Shown: positions 28,049-37,868, counted from the stretch's first letter. The stretch is DNA of 64,000 nt from Spirulina major PCC 6313 (GCF_001890765.1 NZ_KV878783.1:791625-855624), one strand, 5' to 3'. The notes: generated from the letters alone by a model not told the origin. Program-made: numbers and translations.

Positions 28049-29212
28049 TTAGCCGAAGGGGCCCGCGAGGATGATTTTAGCGATCGCATCGGTGACATCG
28101 CTGGGAATTTCCTGCTTCAGTTGTTGATACCAGGCTGCGGTTTGGTCGGGATCTTTCGCGTAAATCACGTTGGTGCGCTTGCGGGCTTTGAGGACGAGGT
28201 CACGGGTGCGATCCTTGCGAGCCTCTCCATACCGTTGCAGGGCATCGGGCACGCTGATCGTTGTGGTGAGGAGGTAGCGGGTGAGAATTTCCACATCTTC
28301 GAGGGCTTGACAGCCCCCTTGTCCCAGGGTGGGGGTGGTGGCGTGGCCGGAATCGCCCACGAGGGCGACGCGACCCCGTACTAAGCGATCGAGGGGTTCT
28401 AGGTCGCCAATTTCTAAGCGATTGGTTTGGAGGGGGTCGAGGTGTTTGATCAGGTTTTGGACGGGTTGGGCCCAGCCTTGGAACAGTTGGGCTAGTTCCT
28501 CGCGGCGATCGCTCGGTTCAACCGTCGTCCCGGCCGACATCGGAGCCCCAAAGAAAAAGTAGAAGCGATCGCCCCCGATGGGCATCATCGAGGCCCGTTT
28601 CCCCTCGCCCACATAGATCACCCAACTATTGCCAGGGGGGAGATCGTCACTCATCGGCACAATCCCGTTCCAGTTCACATAGTCGGCATACCGTGGCCCG
28701 ACGGTTTTGCCGATCACATAGTCCCGCACCGTAGACCGCACCCCATCGGCCCCAATGATCACATCCGCACTGACCCGCCGCCCATCGTTGAGAATGGCGA
28801 TCGCTTCTGTTTCCGTCTCTTCCACCCCCACACATTGCACCCCCAACTCCACCTGTTCCGGGCCCAAGGCATCGAGGAGCATTTGCTGCAAATCGGTGCG
28901 CGAGACGGGGTAGGGGCGTTGTCCTACCTGTTGAATCATCGGGCGCAGATCAATTTCATTGAGCAATTCATCGGTATGGCTGCGATATTCCATCCAGTCC
29001 ATTTGTCCCCCGATGGCGGCTAATTTGTCCCCCAACCCCAAACGATTGAGCACTTTGACCCCATTGGACCACAGGGAAATCCCCGCCCCGGCCGGGCGCA
29101 ATTCGCGGGTGCGCTCAAACACGTTCACGGTGTAGCCTGCTTGCTGAAAGGCGATGCCTGTGGTGAGTCCGCCGATACCCGCGCCGATGATGACAACGTT
29201 GAGATGATACAT
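28049..29212 (-). CDS. FAD-dependent monooxygenase
   Basis: 387-residue class A flavoprotein hydroxylase/epoxidase-type protein. The dinucleotide-binding loop is IIGAGIGGLTTGIA near the N terminus, the DG motif is IIGADGVRS and the GD motif ALVGDSGHATTP. Relatives include salicylate hydroxylase-like and zeaxanthin epoxidase-like enzymes, so the substrate may be an aromatic or isoprenoid compound. The start is ATG 29212, because the 50 residues of longer open frame upstream are untypical. It converges with the SIMPL gene, with six bases between stops. Confidence 0.9.
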   Translation of the reverse strand: MYHLNVVIIGAGIGGLTTGIAFQQAGYTVNVFERTRELRPAGAGISLWSNGVKVLNRLGLGDKLAAIGGQMDWMEYRSHTDELLNEIDLRPMIQQVGQRPYPVSRTDLQQMLLDALGPEQVELGVQCVGVEETETEAIAILNDGRRVSADVIIGADGVRSTVRDYVIGKTVGPRYADYVNWNGIVPMSDDLPPGNSWVIYVGEGKRASMMPIGGDRFYFFFGAPMSAGTTVEPSDRREELAQLFQGWAQPVQNLIKHLDPLQTNRLEIGDLEPLDRLVRGRVALVGDSGHATTPTLGQGGCQALEDVEILTRYLLTTTISVPDALQRYGEARKDRTRDLVLKARKRTNVIYAKDPDQTAAWYQQLKQEIPSDVTDAIAKIILAGPFG

Positions 29213-29447
29213 AGAATTTCCAAGCGATGATGAATGGAGGAGAGGAAGCCGCCACACTGGTGGGCGATCGCTCTTCACTATAGCGACACCCAGGCCCTCC
29301 GAACAGCGTGCCGTGATACAACCCCACCCACAAAAACCGAACCGGCGGGAACTCCATAACATTCCTAAACTTCTTCAGACTAGCCCCCGGAAAATGTAGG
29401 ACAATCTGATTGCCATTGCCACAGCGGCAAGTTACAGGAGAATTGGT

Positions 29448-30704
29448 ATGACGTTAATACGACCGCTTAAATTTGCAGCCTTCACAACGGCTGCCCTCAC
29501 ACTCACATTAGGAGTACATTCTGCTCGCGCTGCGCTCTTTGGCCAACAGGAAGTGACCGACCCCAATGCCTTTGCTGCGATCGCCACTCCCTTCGGAGGC
29601 AATCAATACAGCTTGATTGTCATGGAACAAATCCCCAACCGCACCCAATGCTGGGGCGAAACAGGAACAAACCCCACGATCATTAACCCCCTCTGGACAA
29701 CCTTCGACTTTAGCGGCAGTTGTAAACGCTCCTCCGACAGTAACGGCTACTCGATCCGCATTAACGGCGAAGACTTTGCCCTTGAATATCTCTTGCGCAT
29801 TATCGAGCGCAATGGTGAACTGATGTTGCTCGGCACACCCCGCATCGGTAGCCGCGCCGGTTTGCAAGAAATTCTCATCGCTCGGACGGGCGGCGTGAGT
29901 GCGGGTCAAAATCATAAACTGTACCTGCAACCCGGTTGGCGTTTCACCCGTCGCACCTATGAAGGTAAAGTCTTAGGGCATCTTTACTTCACCAACGACG
30001 GAACCGTCACCACCCCCCCAACCCCAACGCCCACCCCAACGCCCACCCCAACACCCACGCCCACCCCAACACCCACGCCCACTCCAACACCTACTCCTAC
30101 ACCCACCTTTCGCGATATCAGTGGCGATATTTATCGCAGCGAAATCGAAGCCGCCGTGCGGGTCGGCTTCATTTCTGGGTTCTTAGAAGACAACACCTTC
30201 CGACCCCAAAGCGCCTTAACCCGTGAGCAAGTGGTGTCAATGGTGCTCGATGCCATGGGTGCATTGCCGGATGTGAACCCCAATGCTCCCACTCAAGTGA
30301 ATGCGGCTCCGTTCCCGGATGTGGCGACGAATCGTTGGAGTGCGGCGAAGATTCAATGGGCGAAAGCCAGCGGGATTGTGACGGGGTATCCAGATGGGAA
30401 TTTCCGACCGTCCCAAGCAGTGACCCGCGCTGAATTGATGGTGATCATGAAGAAAGCGGCGGAATATGCGAAGACCCAAAGGGGAACGGCGGCGACGTTG
30501 GGACAAACCCAAAACCCGTTTGCTTTCTCGGATACGAGTACCCACTGGGCGCGATCGCTGATCTCGGAAATGTCCGGCTATTGCGGTGTGGCGAGTCCCG
30601 TCAATGAACAGGGCACACAATTCCAGCCCAACTCTCCCGCCCTCCGTAACTATGCCGCCGCTGCGACCTTGCGCATGTATAACTGCGTCCGCAACGGCCA
30701 ATAA
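29448..30704 (+). CDS. DUF3747 / S-layer-homology domain envelope protein
   Basis: 418 residues: signal peptide (1-29), a DUF3747-like beta domain with conserved cysteines (about 30-185), a Pro-Thr dipeptide linker (about 188-222), then three SLH-type repeats (FRDISGDIYRSEIEAAV; FPDVATNRWSAAKIQWA; FAFSDTSTHWARSLIS). SLH repeats bind cell-wall-linked polymers, so the protein is probably anchored at the cell envelope. The ATG is preceded by AGGAGAATTGGT. A bidirectional terminator follows. Confidence 0.9.
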   Translation: MTLIRPLKFAAFTTAALTLTLGVHSARAALFGQQEVTDPNAFAAIATPFGGNQYSLIVMEQIPNRTQCWGETGTNPTIINPLWTTFDFSGSCKRSSDSNGYSIRINGEDFALEYLLRIIERNGELMLLGTPRIGSRAGLQEILIARTGGVSAGQNHKLYLQPGWRFTRRTYEGKVLGHLYFTNDGTVTTPPTPTPTPTPTPTPTPTPTPTPTPTPTPTPTFRDISGDIYRSEIEAAVRVGFISGFLEDNTFRPQSALTREQVVSMVLDAMGALPDVNPNAPTQVNAAPFPDVATNRWSAAKIQWAKASGIVTGYPDGNFRPSQAVTRAELMVIMKKAAEYAKTQRGTAATLGQTQNPFAFSDTSTHWARSLISEMSGYCGVASPVNEQGTQFQPNSPALRNYAAAATLRMYNCVRNGQ

Positions 30705-30742
30705 TCGCGCATCGCTCTCACCTCCTTGAGGGTTCATTCATT

Positions 30743-30779
30743 AAAAAAGGCTCTGAATGATCACGCTCAGAGCCTTTTT
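30743..30779. terminator. Bidirectional intrinsic terminator
   Basis: AAAAAAGGCTCTGA ... TCAGAGCCTTTTT: an 8-bp GC-rich stem with A/T runs on both sides, between the convergent SLH gene and the RPDPD-repeat gene. Confidence 0.9.
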
Positions 30780-30802
30780 CGTAGGGAGTTTAAATGCTTC
30801 GC

Positions 30803-31144
30803 TTATTGGGTGGGCGCATCAGGATCGGGACGCTCACGGTTAGGGCGTTCGGGACGTTGGCGATCGCCATCAGGATCAGGACGGTCAGGATCAGGACGTT
30901 GGGGGCGTTCCCGGTCAGGATCAGGACAGTCAGGATCAGGACGCTGGGGGCGTTCTCCATCAGGACGCTCACGGTCGGGACGTTGGCGATCGCCGTCAGG
31001 ATCGGGACGGTCAGGATCAGGACGTTGGGGGCGTTCTTGATTAGTCCGTTGGGCCAGTGGGAAATCGGTTTGAGGGACGGCGAAGACGGTGGTGGGGATG
31101 ACGACGGTGGCAAGGGTGATGAGGGCGAAGAACGTGCGTTTCAT
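30803..31144 (-). CDS. Small secreted Arg/Pro/Asp-repeat protein
   Basis: 113 residues. A signal peptide (KRTFFALITLATVVIPTTVF then AVPQ) is followed by a short linker and about 70 residues of repeats built from RPDPD, GDRQRP and RERP units, almost entirely R, P, D, E, G and Q. The charge alternates, so the region is probably disordered. The repeat is also seen in the DNA (units GGATCAGGAC and GGCGATCGCC). It may bind cell-surface polysaccharide, metal or calcium; no known family. Confidence 0.7.
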   Translation of the reverse strand: MKRTFFALITLATVVIPTTVFAVPQTDFPLAQRTNQERPQRPDPDRPDPDGDRQRPDRERPDGERPQRPDPDCPDPDRERPQRPDPDRPDPDGDRQRPERPNRERPDPDAPTQ

Positions 31145-31442
31145 GGTGTTTTCTTGACTCCGGAGCGATATTGTTTAGCTACCGTTTCAGTATCGGAAAC
31201 TGTGGGCGCGATCGCCTGAGTCTGACGGTTCATTTAAAAACGTGACCATTGGCCTAGCTGTCTTGTCCGGAAAATACTCCCATTCTCTTGAGGCGACAGG
31301 AGCACTAGAACAGCCCATCATGCAAGTCCTGGTTTATGAAGAAATATAAAGTAAAGTCTTCTTGCAATTCTGAGAATCCTGGAAATCTTGGGTTTCAATA
31401 AAAGTGAAGTTGCCATTAGTTGCCATTATTTGTCACCAAGTC

Positions 31443-31742
31443 ATGGGAAAGCTCAGGAGTCAGAAGCCGTCACAACTCACCCAACTCATTTGGGATTTTT
31501 ATCGGGAAAATCAACAGGAACTCGATCAACTTCGCTGTTTATCACACTGTCAGATCGTGCGGCGTTGGGGGGTCTTGCATATCCGCTGCCCGGATCAAAC
31601 CATTGTTAATGCAGTGCTGGCGAATCGGGCGTTGCTGGAAGTTCCGTTAGCAAAATTGCGGGTTGTGCAACGGATTAAAATTTTTATCCTGCGCAATCAA
31701 ATTACTTCATTTACGATTGGCTCTGATAAGCAATTGGCTTAA
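31443..31742 (+). CDS. Small conserved hypothetical protein (99 aa)
   Basis: Starts at ATG 31443 (MGKLRSQKPSQLTQLIWDF); a longer frame from GTG 31404 is less likely. Compact alpha/beta composition: RRWGVLHIRCPDQTIVNAVL then LRVVQRIKIFILRNQ. No signal peptide or motif. A good terminator follows at 31797. The spacer before it (31145-31442) shows no gene. Function unknown. Confidence 0.6.
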   Translation: MGKLRSQKPSQLTQLIWDFYRENQQELDQLRCLSHCQIVRRWGVLHIRCPDQTIVNAVLANRALLEVPLAKLRVVQRIKIFILRNQITSFTIGSDKQLA

Positions 31743-31796
31743 CAATCAGTTCCATGACTGGCGTTTTGATAGCCCATTGAACAGCAAAAGAGTAAC

Positions 31797-31828
31797 AAAA
31801 AAAGGGGATTCAGTCCCCCTTTTTTTTG
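31797..31828 (+). terminator. Intrinsic terminator
   Basis: AAAAAAAGGGGATTCAGTCCCCCTTTTTTTT, a strong GC stem with a T8 run, 54 bp after the preceding stop codon. Confidence 0.9.
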
Positions 31829-31872
31829 ATTTCTTTGCATTATGCTGTGGACGATGCAAGGTTGATCTACGT

Positions 31873-32087
31873 CTGAGTACAGAACAAACGTTGAAATGTA
31901 CGGCGGAATCTTGATTTTGATGGGGTGGGAGCATCCTGCTCCCTATTTTGTCTAATTCCAGCGGGCAAGATGCCCGCACTACAGACTATGGATTTTTAGG
32001 GAGCGTGTTGGATTTTGCTATTGTTCTCCCCAACCTACGAAATCATCAGGGTTTCAGCCCAAGCCTGATTTTTTGTCCTGTACTCAG
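31873..32087 (+). mobile_element. MITE-like element, copy A (215 bp)
   Basis: Terminal inverted repeats CTGAGTACAGAACAAA and TTTGTCCTGTACTCAG (one mismatch). Flanked by a near-perfect 9-bp direct repeat, GATCTACGT (31864-31872) and GATCTAGGT (32088-32096). The inside holds two hairpins, GGGAGCA-TCC-TGCTCCC and GCGGGC-AAGAT-GCCCGC, and no protein frame. It ends 3 bp short of the mraY stop codon. Strongly similar over its length to copy C at 63.3 kb in the opposite orientation. Confidence 0.75.
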
Positions 32088-32090
32088 GAT

Positions 32091-33188
32091 CTAGGTAATC
32101 AAGAAGGCTAACAACACCATGGCAAAGCAACAGAGATAAAACACGCCGACGATTTGGGTTTCACTCCAGCCGCTGAGTTCGAGATGGTGATGAATGGGGG
32201 CCATTTTTAAGAGGCGTTTGCCTTTGCCGTCGGGGCCTTTGGTGGCTTTGTAGTAGCTGACTTGGGCGATGACTGATAGGGATTCGACAAAAAATAGACC
32301 ACTGAGGAGAAAAAGCCCCCAAAGACTGTGGCTGAGCAGACCGACGGCAGCTAAGGTGCCACCGAGGGCGAGGGAGCCGGTGTCGCCCATGAAGACGCGG
32401 GCGGGGTTGTGGTTATGAACCACAAAGCCGAGACAGCCGCCACTGAAGCAGGCACAGAAGAGGGCGAGGGCGGGGTAGGTGGGGGCGATGAGGATGGCGA
32501 GGCCCATGAGAGCGATCGCAGCCGTGCCACTGGCTAAGCCATCCACCCCATCGGTGATGTTGGTGGCGTTGCTTTCGGCGGTGAACACAAATACGGCGAT
32601 GGGCCAAAACACGATGCCGAGGGGTAAAACCCAGCCGGCGCTGAGGGAAATCGTGGTGATGTCAGCGGGTTGGGTTTGACTCATCCACAGGCAAAAGGCG
32701 ATCGCACCGCTGATCTGCCAGATCAATTTCATGCGCGGCGTGAGACCTTTATTGGATTTGCGGCGGAGAATTTCCCAATCATCCACCCAGCCCAGTAATG
32801 CGTAAAACAGGGTAATCACACCCACGGCGATCGCATTACCGTCGAACCCCGACCAGAGCCACGCCACCGCCACCACCAACGGCACAAACGATAGACCGCC
32901 CATGGTGGGGGTTCCCACTTTCTTCAGATGGGTTTGGGGGCCGTCTTCTTGGATAATTTGGCTGGCTTTGAGGCGGCGCAAAATGGGGATTAAGCCATGC
33001 CCTAGGAGAGCACTGCCCACTGCACAAACCAACATCGGCAACGCTAAGGATTGCTGCCATTGCCCGAATTGCCCGGCGATCGCGTCGTAGCTCAGACCCA
33101 TACCGCCCACAAGCACGGCCAGCAACAGGAGCAACACTTTTCCCGATGGGTTTCTCAGACTGGTTCTTGACTCTAATTTTGCGTCCAC
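32091..33188 (-). CDS. mraY: Phospho-N-acetylmuramoyl-pentapeptide-transferase
   Basis: Transfers phospho-MurNAc-pentapeptide to undecaprenyl phosphate to form lipid I, the first membrane step of peptidoglycan synthesis. 365 residues with about ten membrane helices. Family motifs are DDWEILRRKSNKGLTPRMK, NATNITDGVDGLASG, VFMGDTGSLALGG and the cytoplasmic MAPIHHHLE. The start is GTG 33188 (DAKLES follows), since cyanobacterial MraY begins with MDAKL; a TTG at 33206 is less likely. A MITE ends just beyond its stop. Confidence 0.95.
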   Translation of the reverse strand: MDAKLESRTSLRNPSGKVLLLLLAVLVGGMGLSYDAIAGQFGQWQQSLALPMLVCAVGSALLGHGLIPILRRLKASQIIQEDGPQTHLKKVGTPTMGGLSFVPLVVAVAWLWSGFDGNAIAVGVITLFYALLGWVDDWEILRRKSNKGLTPRMKLIWQISGAIAFCLWMSQTQPADITTISLSAGWVLPLGIVFWPIAVFVFTAESNATNITDGVDGLASGTAAIALMGLAILIAPTYPALALFCACFSGGCLGFVVHNHNPARVFMGDTGSLALGGTLAAVGLLSHSLWGLFLLSGLFFVESLSVIAQVSYYKATKGPDGKGKRLLKMAPIHHHLELSGWSETQIVGVFYLCCFAMVLLAFLIT

Positions 33189-33275
33189 AACTTCAACACA
33201 CCACAATCAATGAATCACAATCAATTAATATCATCGGGGTCATCCGGCGTTCCTGATAACCCACAGTTATTGCGA

Positions 33276-33494
33276 TTAATCGTCTAAATCATCATCATCG
33301 TCATCATCTTCTGCGTCCATCAATTCTGCAATTTCTTCTTCGGAATCTTCGAGGGTATCATCCTCCAGGATGCCTTCACGGGGCAGCAGACGGCCGTTGG
33401 ACTCTAGCCAATAGAGGAGCGATTCACCTTGCTTGAGGGGAATAACGGAAGCGGGTTCGTAGCGGGGTTCTTGGCGGAGAGCAGGGTTTTGCAT
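33276..33494 (-). CDS. Small acidic protein (DUF3134-like)
   Basis: 72 residues. The N-terminal half PRYEPASVIPLKQGESLLYW resembles the short cyanobacterial DUF3134 family; the C-terminal third is an Asp/Glu tail with a run of seven aspartates. No membrane segment. It lies 87 bp upstream of mraY in the same direction. Function unknown; the tail may bind basic proteins or metals. Confidence 0.82.
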   Translation of the reverse strand: MQNPALRQEPRYEPASVIPLKQGESLLYWLESNGRLLPREGILEDDTLEDSEEEIAELMDAEDDDDDDDLDD

Positions 33495-33673
33495 CGCTAT
33501 ACTGAGATAATAGAAACGGTAACGAATCTGAATACTTAGGCTAAATACTCACCAGTGTACGGGAAAACGCCAGCGATTAAAAGCAATGATGGCAGGATCT
33601 GGCACGATTGAGAGGGTGAGTTTGGTTCGTTGTTTTGTACAGTTGCTGAATCATTGGAGAGGGTGGCAATTTT

Positions 33674-34279
33674 ATGGATCATAAGGCAAGTTTGCTCAGT
33701 GCGATCGCAGGTAAAAATCGCGGCTTACTGACGCAGGAACTCGATCGGGTGGCAATTCTAGAAGCGATCGCCAAACTCGAAGACGAAAACCCCACCTCCC
33801 GGCCCACCGAAGCGGCGCAACTCCTTGATGGCAACTGGCGATTACTCTACACCACCAGTCGAGAACTGCTCGGTATTGATCGCTTTCCCCTCTTTCAACT
33901 GGGGCAAATTTATCAATGTCTTCGCACCGAAACCCAACGGGTCTACAACATTGCGGAACTCATCGGCGTGCCCTGGCTCGAAGGTCTTGTCTGTGTCCTG
34001 GCGCACTTTGAACCCGTTTCAGAACGTCGGGTCACGGTTCAGTTTGAACGCTCGATCATCGGACTCCAGCGCCTACTCCGTTACGAATCCCCCAACGAAA
34101 TCATCCAACAACTGGAAAGCGGTCAAAAATTCCCCCCCCTTGACTTCGACATCAGTAATCGCGATCGCCAAGGCTGGATCGACATCACCTACCTAGATGA
34201 AACATTGCGGATCAACCGGGGTAATGAAGGCAGCGTTTTCGTCTTAACCAAAGACACTACCCTCAGCCGTAGCGGATGA
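33674..34279 (+). CDS. PAP/fibrillin family protein
   Basis: 201-residue plastid-lipid-associated-protein (fibrillin) domain, known from plastoglobules and thylakoids of plants and cyanobacteria, where it is linked to photoprotection and lipid handling. Visible family features are LLDGNWRLLYTTSRELLGID and the beta-barrel end LRINRGNEGSVFVLTK. No signal peptide. It ends at an intrinsic terminator facing petE. Confidence 0.9.
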   Translation: MDHKASLLSAIAGKNRGLLTQELDRVAILEAIAKLEDENPTSRPTEAAQLLDGNWRLLYTTSRELLGIDRFPLFQLGQIYQCLRTETQRVYNIAELIGVPWLEGLVCVLAHFEPVSERRVTVQFERSIIGLQRLLRYESPNEIIQQLESGQKFPPLDFDISNRDRQGWIDITYLDETLRINRGNEGSVFVLTKDTTLSRSG

Positions 34280-34300
34280 TCCACCGCAAGACAGATCATG

Positions 34301-34333
34301 AAAAACTCCCCCACCAGGAGGGAGTTTTTTTTT
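34301..34333. terminator. Intrinsic terminator between fibrillin gene and petE
   Basis: AAAAACTCCCCCACCAGGAGGGAGTTTTTTTTT: stem ACTCCC / GGGAGT with T9 on the plus side and A5 on the minus side. It can serve both convergent genes. Confidence 0.88.
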
Positions 34334-34373
34334 GGAAATGCAGCGATGAGCTACAGGTAGCCCGTAGTCTTGA

Positions 34374-34757
34374 TTATTTAACGATAATCTTGGCGACCAT
34401 ACCTGCGGCTCTATGGGGCTGGCAATAATATTCATATTCACCAGCCGGAGCACCGCTAAAGTCGGAGGTGTAGGATTCACCAGGGGAAAACAGTAACTGA
34501 TCTTTGGACAGTTTCGACAGGGCAGCACCATCAGGGCCTTTTCCGAACACTGCGTTGTGGGGGCCAAGTTTGTTCATGACAAACTTAACGGTATCGCCTG
34601 ACTCGATGGTGAGAGTTTCAGGGTCAAATTTCAAGAGGCCGCTGTCTGCACCCATTTTCACCGTGTATTCTGCTGCTGCCGCTGGTTGAGCGGTGAGGGC
34701 GAAGCTTGCAACGACGAGTAAAACAGTGGAAAGAATTAAACCGAGTTTCTTGAGCAT
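34374..34757 (-). CDS. petE: Plastocyanin
   Basis: Copper protein of the thylakoid lumen that carries electrons from cytochrome b6f to photosystem I. The 127-residue precursor has a signal peptide (1 to about 29, AQPAAAA), then the mature protein of about 98 residues. All four copper ligands are present: His67 in GPHNAVF, Cys112, His115 and Met120 in [20 protein letters not shown] -10 element lies at 34794-34801. Copper control is usual for the gene but is not visible here. Confidence 0.97.
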   Translation of the reverse strand: MLKKLGLILSTVLLVVASFALTAQPAAAAEYTVKMGADSGLLKFDPETLTIESGDTVKFVMNKLGPHNAVFGKGPDGAALSKLSKDQLLFSPGESYTSDFSGAPAGEYEYYCQPHRAAGMVAKIIVK

Positions 34758-34793
34758 GAATTTCTACAGGGTGTCAAAGTTAAGTCTGTTTTG

Positions 34794-34801
34794 ATTCTAT
34801 A
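34794..34801 (-). promoter_or_regulatory. petE: Likely -10 element of petE
   Basis: TATAGAAT on the minus strand, about 37 bp before the petE ATG, with no good -35 hexamer; an activator may be needed. Confidence 0.4.
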
Positions 34802-34913
34802 ACCTCGACGGCCTGTAAAACCAGTCTTACGCTCAGAAAAACTTGAGTGTTCGCGAAAAATCCCTGCAATCTTAATTGAGGCCCTAAATCTCAGCATCAG
34901 CCTAGCTCAATCC

Positions 34914-35213
34914 TTAAGTACCGGACAAACGTTGAAATGTACGACAAAATCTGAAGTTTGCAGGGAGTGGGAGCATCCTGCTCCCTGTTTGGTCTAAATC
35001 CCAGCGGGCAAGTTTTTCTAAATCCCAGCGGGCAAGATGCCCGCACGACAGAGGATGAATTTTGCAGGGAGTGGGAGCATCCTGCTCCCTGTTTGGTCTA
35101 AATCCCAGCGGGCAAGTTTTTCTAAATCCCAGCGGGCAAGTTTTTCTAAATCCCAGCGGGCAAGTTTTTCTAAATCCCAGCGGGCAAGATGCCCGCACTA
35201 CAGAGGATGGAGC
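34914..35213 (+). repeat. Degenerate, internally expanded MITE-like copy B
   Basis: Starts AGTACCGGACAAACGTTGAA, like copies A and C, then diverges into duplications. A ~80-bp block with the GGGAGCATCCTGCTCCC hairpin occurs twice, 104 bp apart (34958 and 35062). A 24-bp unit containing AATCCCAGCGGGCAAG is repeated twice (34997, 35021) and then four times (35101-35188). It lies between petE and mutS. Reverse-strand open frames here (repeats of CPLGFRKT) are only the repeat read as protein. Confidence 0.75.
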
Positions 35214-35234
35214 ACTCAGATCTCAAGCTGTCGA

Positions 35235-37868
35235 TTAACCGAAAATGTCGAGTTGTTCGGGGGTGGGGTTGGCTTTGGGGGCGGGGGTGGATTTACGTTT
35301 GGGGTTGCCTTTGCGGAGGCCGACGGCGATTTTACTGTGTTTTTCGATTTGGGCCATCACTTGTTCCGCCCGTTGAATGACCACATCGGGGAGACCCGCT
35401 AAGCGGCCCGCTTCGATGCCGTAGGAACGGTCAGCGCCGCCGGGTTGGACTTGGTGGAGAAAGATGATTTTGTCGGGAAGTTCCTTGACGGTGACTTGAT
35501 AGTTTTTGACGTTTTTGAGGAGGGTTTCGAGTTCGTTGAGTTCGTGGTAGTGGGTGGCGAAAATGGTGCGGGCGCGGAGGGTTTGGGCGAGATATTCCGC
35601 CACAGACCAGGCGATGGAGAGGCCGTCAAAGGTGGCCGTGCCGCGCCCGATTTCGTCGAGGAGGACGAGGGATTGGGCGGTGGCGTGGTTGAGGATGTTG
35701 GCGGTTTCATTCATTTCCACCATGAAGGTGGATTGGCCGGTGGCGAGGTCATCGACGGCACCGACGCGGGTAAAGACGCGATCGCAAATTCCCAACCGCG
35801 CTTGGGTTGCTGGGACGAAACTCCCGGTTTGCGCCATGATTTGAATCAGCCCCACTTGACGGAGATAGCAGCTTTTGCCGCTGGCGTTGGGGCCGGTGAG
35901 GATGATCAGATCGGGGCGATCGCTGTTGTCCGGGTCATAACCGATGTGGGTGGAATTGGGGACGAAAAATTCCCGCTTAATCCGTTTTTCCACGACCGGA
36001 TGCCGTCCGGCGACGATCTCAATCTCGCGGCCGGTGGTAATTTCGGGGCGACAATAGCCCTGCTCTAGGGCCACGTCCGCGAGACCGACTAAAACATCGA
36101 GGGCGGCGACGGCTTTGGCAATGTCGCGGATGCCCTGGGCGTGGGAGCCGATCAGCGATCGCAACTCCTGGAAAATCTCATATTCAATGTCGTTGAGATC
36201 ATCTTGGGCGGTGAGGATGCGGGTTTCGCGTTCCTTGAGTTCCGGGGTGATGTAGCGTTCTTCGTTGGCGAGGGTTTGTTTGCGGGTGTAGTTGTCGGGG
36301 GCGGCGGCAGCTTGCGATCGCGGCAGACTCAGATAATACCCAAAGGTCTTGTTATAGCCCACCTTGAGCTTGTTTACCCCGGTGCGATCGCGCTCGCTCA
36401 CCTCCAACGCCGCCAACCATTGCTGATCGGCGTTCAACTGCTGACGACGCTCATCCAAGCGCGGATCAATCCCCTCCCGAATCACGCCCCCGTCCTTAAT
36501 ATGCAGCGGTGGCGCGTCCACAATCCGATCCAAAATATGCCGCCCCACCTGCTCCAATGCTGGCGGGATTTGGTGAAGGGCTTTCAGGTAGGGGGATTGA
36601 CCTTGGTTCGCCAGTTCTGACAGTTGCGATAGACGCACGAGGGAATCCGCCAGATTCACCAATTCCCGCGCATTGGCCCGCTCGGCTGCCGCCCGCCCGC
36701 TGAGACGCTCCAGGTCATAAAATTGCCGCAATTCTTCTTTGAGGGTGGTGCGCAGGGTGTTGTTGGCGAGAATTTCCGCGATCGTGTCTTGACGGGCGAT
36801 GATGCCGCGCTGATCGAGCAATGGTTCGAGAAACCACCGCCGCAACGCCCGCCCCCCCATGGCGGTATTGGTGTGATCCAAGGCCCAGAGCAGCGACCCG
36901 GTAAAAGTGCGATCGCGCACCGTCTCCATTAACTCCAAATTCCGCCGTGTTTGGGAATCCAGCACCAGATAATCCGTCAGGGCATAGGTTTTCAGCGGTT
37001 GGAGCGGGATGTGTCGCTCTTTTTGGGTGTCTTCGATATATTCCAGCAATCCCCCCGCCACCCGTACCGCCAGAGTTTTCCCTGCACAGCCAATCCCTTC
37101 TAAGGAACTGAGGCGAAAGGTTTCTAAAATACGGTTGCGGGCTTCGGTGGCGTTGAAATAGCGCTGCGATCGCGTCGTATAACACAAGTCCGTCGGCAGT
37201 TCCGGCGGGATCAACTCGCTCTGTTGCCCCGGTCGCAACAACCGCCCCACATCCGGCGCATCGGTAGGTAGCAGCACCTCTGATGGGTGCAATCGCTCCA
37301 ACTCCATCCCCAGCGCCGCCATCCCCTGGCTTTGGGTGGTGAAAAATTCCCCCGTGGTAATGTCTGCGTAGGCTAACCCCCAATGGTGTTTGACCATCAC
37401 CACCGCCGCGAGGAAATTATTGCGCCGCGCCGTCAGCATTCCTTCCTCGGTGAGTGTCCCCGGTGTGAGCAATTGCTGCACTTCACGCCGCACCATCCGC
37501 TTTTCCGCCGCCGCCTGGGCCGCATCTTCCACTTGGTCACAGATGGCGATCGCATAGCCTTTTTCCACCAGCATCGCGCTATACCGTTCGAGGGCATGGT
37601 GGGGCACACCCGTCATCCGCACCCGTCCGATCTCCTTGCCCCCTTCCTTACTGGTGAGCACCAGTTCTAATTCTTGGGCGATCGTCACTGCATCTTGAAA
37701 GAAGCATTCAAAAAAATCCCCCACCCGATACAGCAACAACGCCTGGGGATACTGCTCTTTCACATCAATATAGTGCTGCATCATCGGCGACAGCTTAGCC
37801 CGGTCTAGCCCTCGATAATCACCGTGGGGTTCGTGGGCAGGGGACGAGGTTTTAGACACAGCAGTCAT
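35235..37868 (-). CDS. mutS: DNA mismatch repair protein MutS
   Basis: 877 residues. Recognises mismatches and small loops and recruits MutL. The N-terminal mismatch-binding domain has the Phe-X-Glu motif within [17 protein letters not shown]. The ATPase domain has Walker [16 protein letters not shown], Walker [17 protein letters not shown] and the conserved [11 protein letters not shown]. The C-terminal ~35 residues carry a basic Lys/Arg/Pro linker and a hydrophobic tail (PEQLDIFG) like clamp-binding or tetramer-forming ends. ATG start at 37868. Confidence 0.96.
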   Translation of the reverse strand: MTAVSKTSSPAHEPHGDYRGLDRAKLSPMMQHYIDVKEQYPQALLLYRVGDFFECFFQDAVTIAQELELVLTSKEGGKEIGRVRMTGVPHHALERYSAMLVEKGYAIAICDQVEDAAQAAAEKRMVRREVQQLLTPGTLTEEGMLTARRNNFLAAVVMVKHHWGLAYADITTGEFFTTQSQGMAALGMELERLHPSEVLLPTDAPDVGRLLRPGQQSELIPPELPTDLCYTTRSQRYFNATEARNRILETFRLSSLEGIGCAGKTLAVRVAGGLLEYIEDTQKERHIPLQPLKTYALTDYLVLDSQTRRNLELMETVRDRTFTGSLLWALDHTNTAMGGRALRRWFLEPLLDQRGIIARQDTIAEILANNTLRTTLKEELRQFYDLERLSGRAAAERANARELVNLADSLVRLSQLSELANQGQSPYLKALHQIPPALEQVGRHILDRIVDAPPLHIKDGGVIREGIDPRLDERRQQLNADQQWLAALEVSERDRTGVNKLKVGYNKTFGYYLSLPRSQAAAAPDNYTRKQTLANEERYITPELKERETRILTAQDDLNDIEYEIFQELRSLIGSHAQGIRDIAKAVAALDVLVGLADVALEQGYCRPEITTGREIEIVAGRHPVVEKRIKREFFVPNSTHIGYDPDNSDRPDLIILTGPNASGKSCYLRQVGLIQIMAQTGSFVPATQARLGICDRVFTRVGAVDDLATGQSTFMVEMNETANILNHATAQSLVLLDEIGRGTATFDGLSIAWSVAEYLAQTLRARTIFATHYHELNELETLLKNVKNYQVTVKELPDKIIFLHQVQPGGADRSYGIEAGRLAGLPDVVIQRAEQVMAQIEKHSKIAVGLRKGNPKRKSTPAPKANPTPEQLDIFG

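Noticed and set aside
34914-35198. Minus-strand 94-aa frame with repeated CPLGFRKT
   Set aside because: It is the MITE-like repeat read as protein; no ribosome site or protein-like non-repeat region. The similar frame at 31746-31979 is rejected for the same reason.
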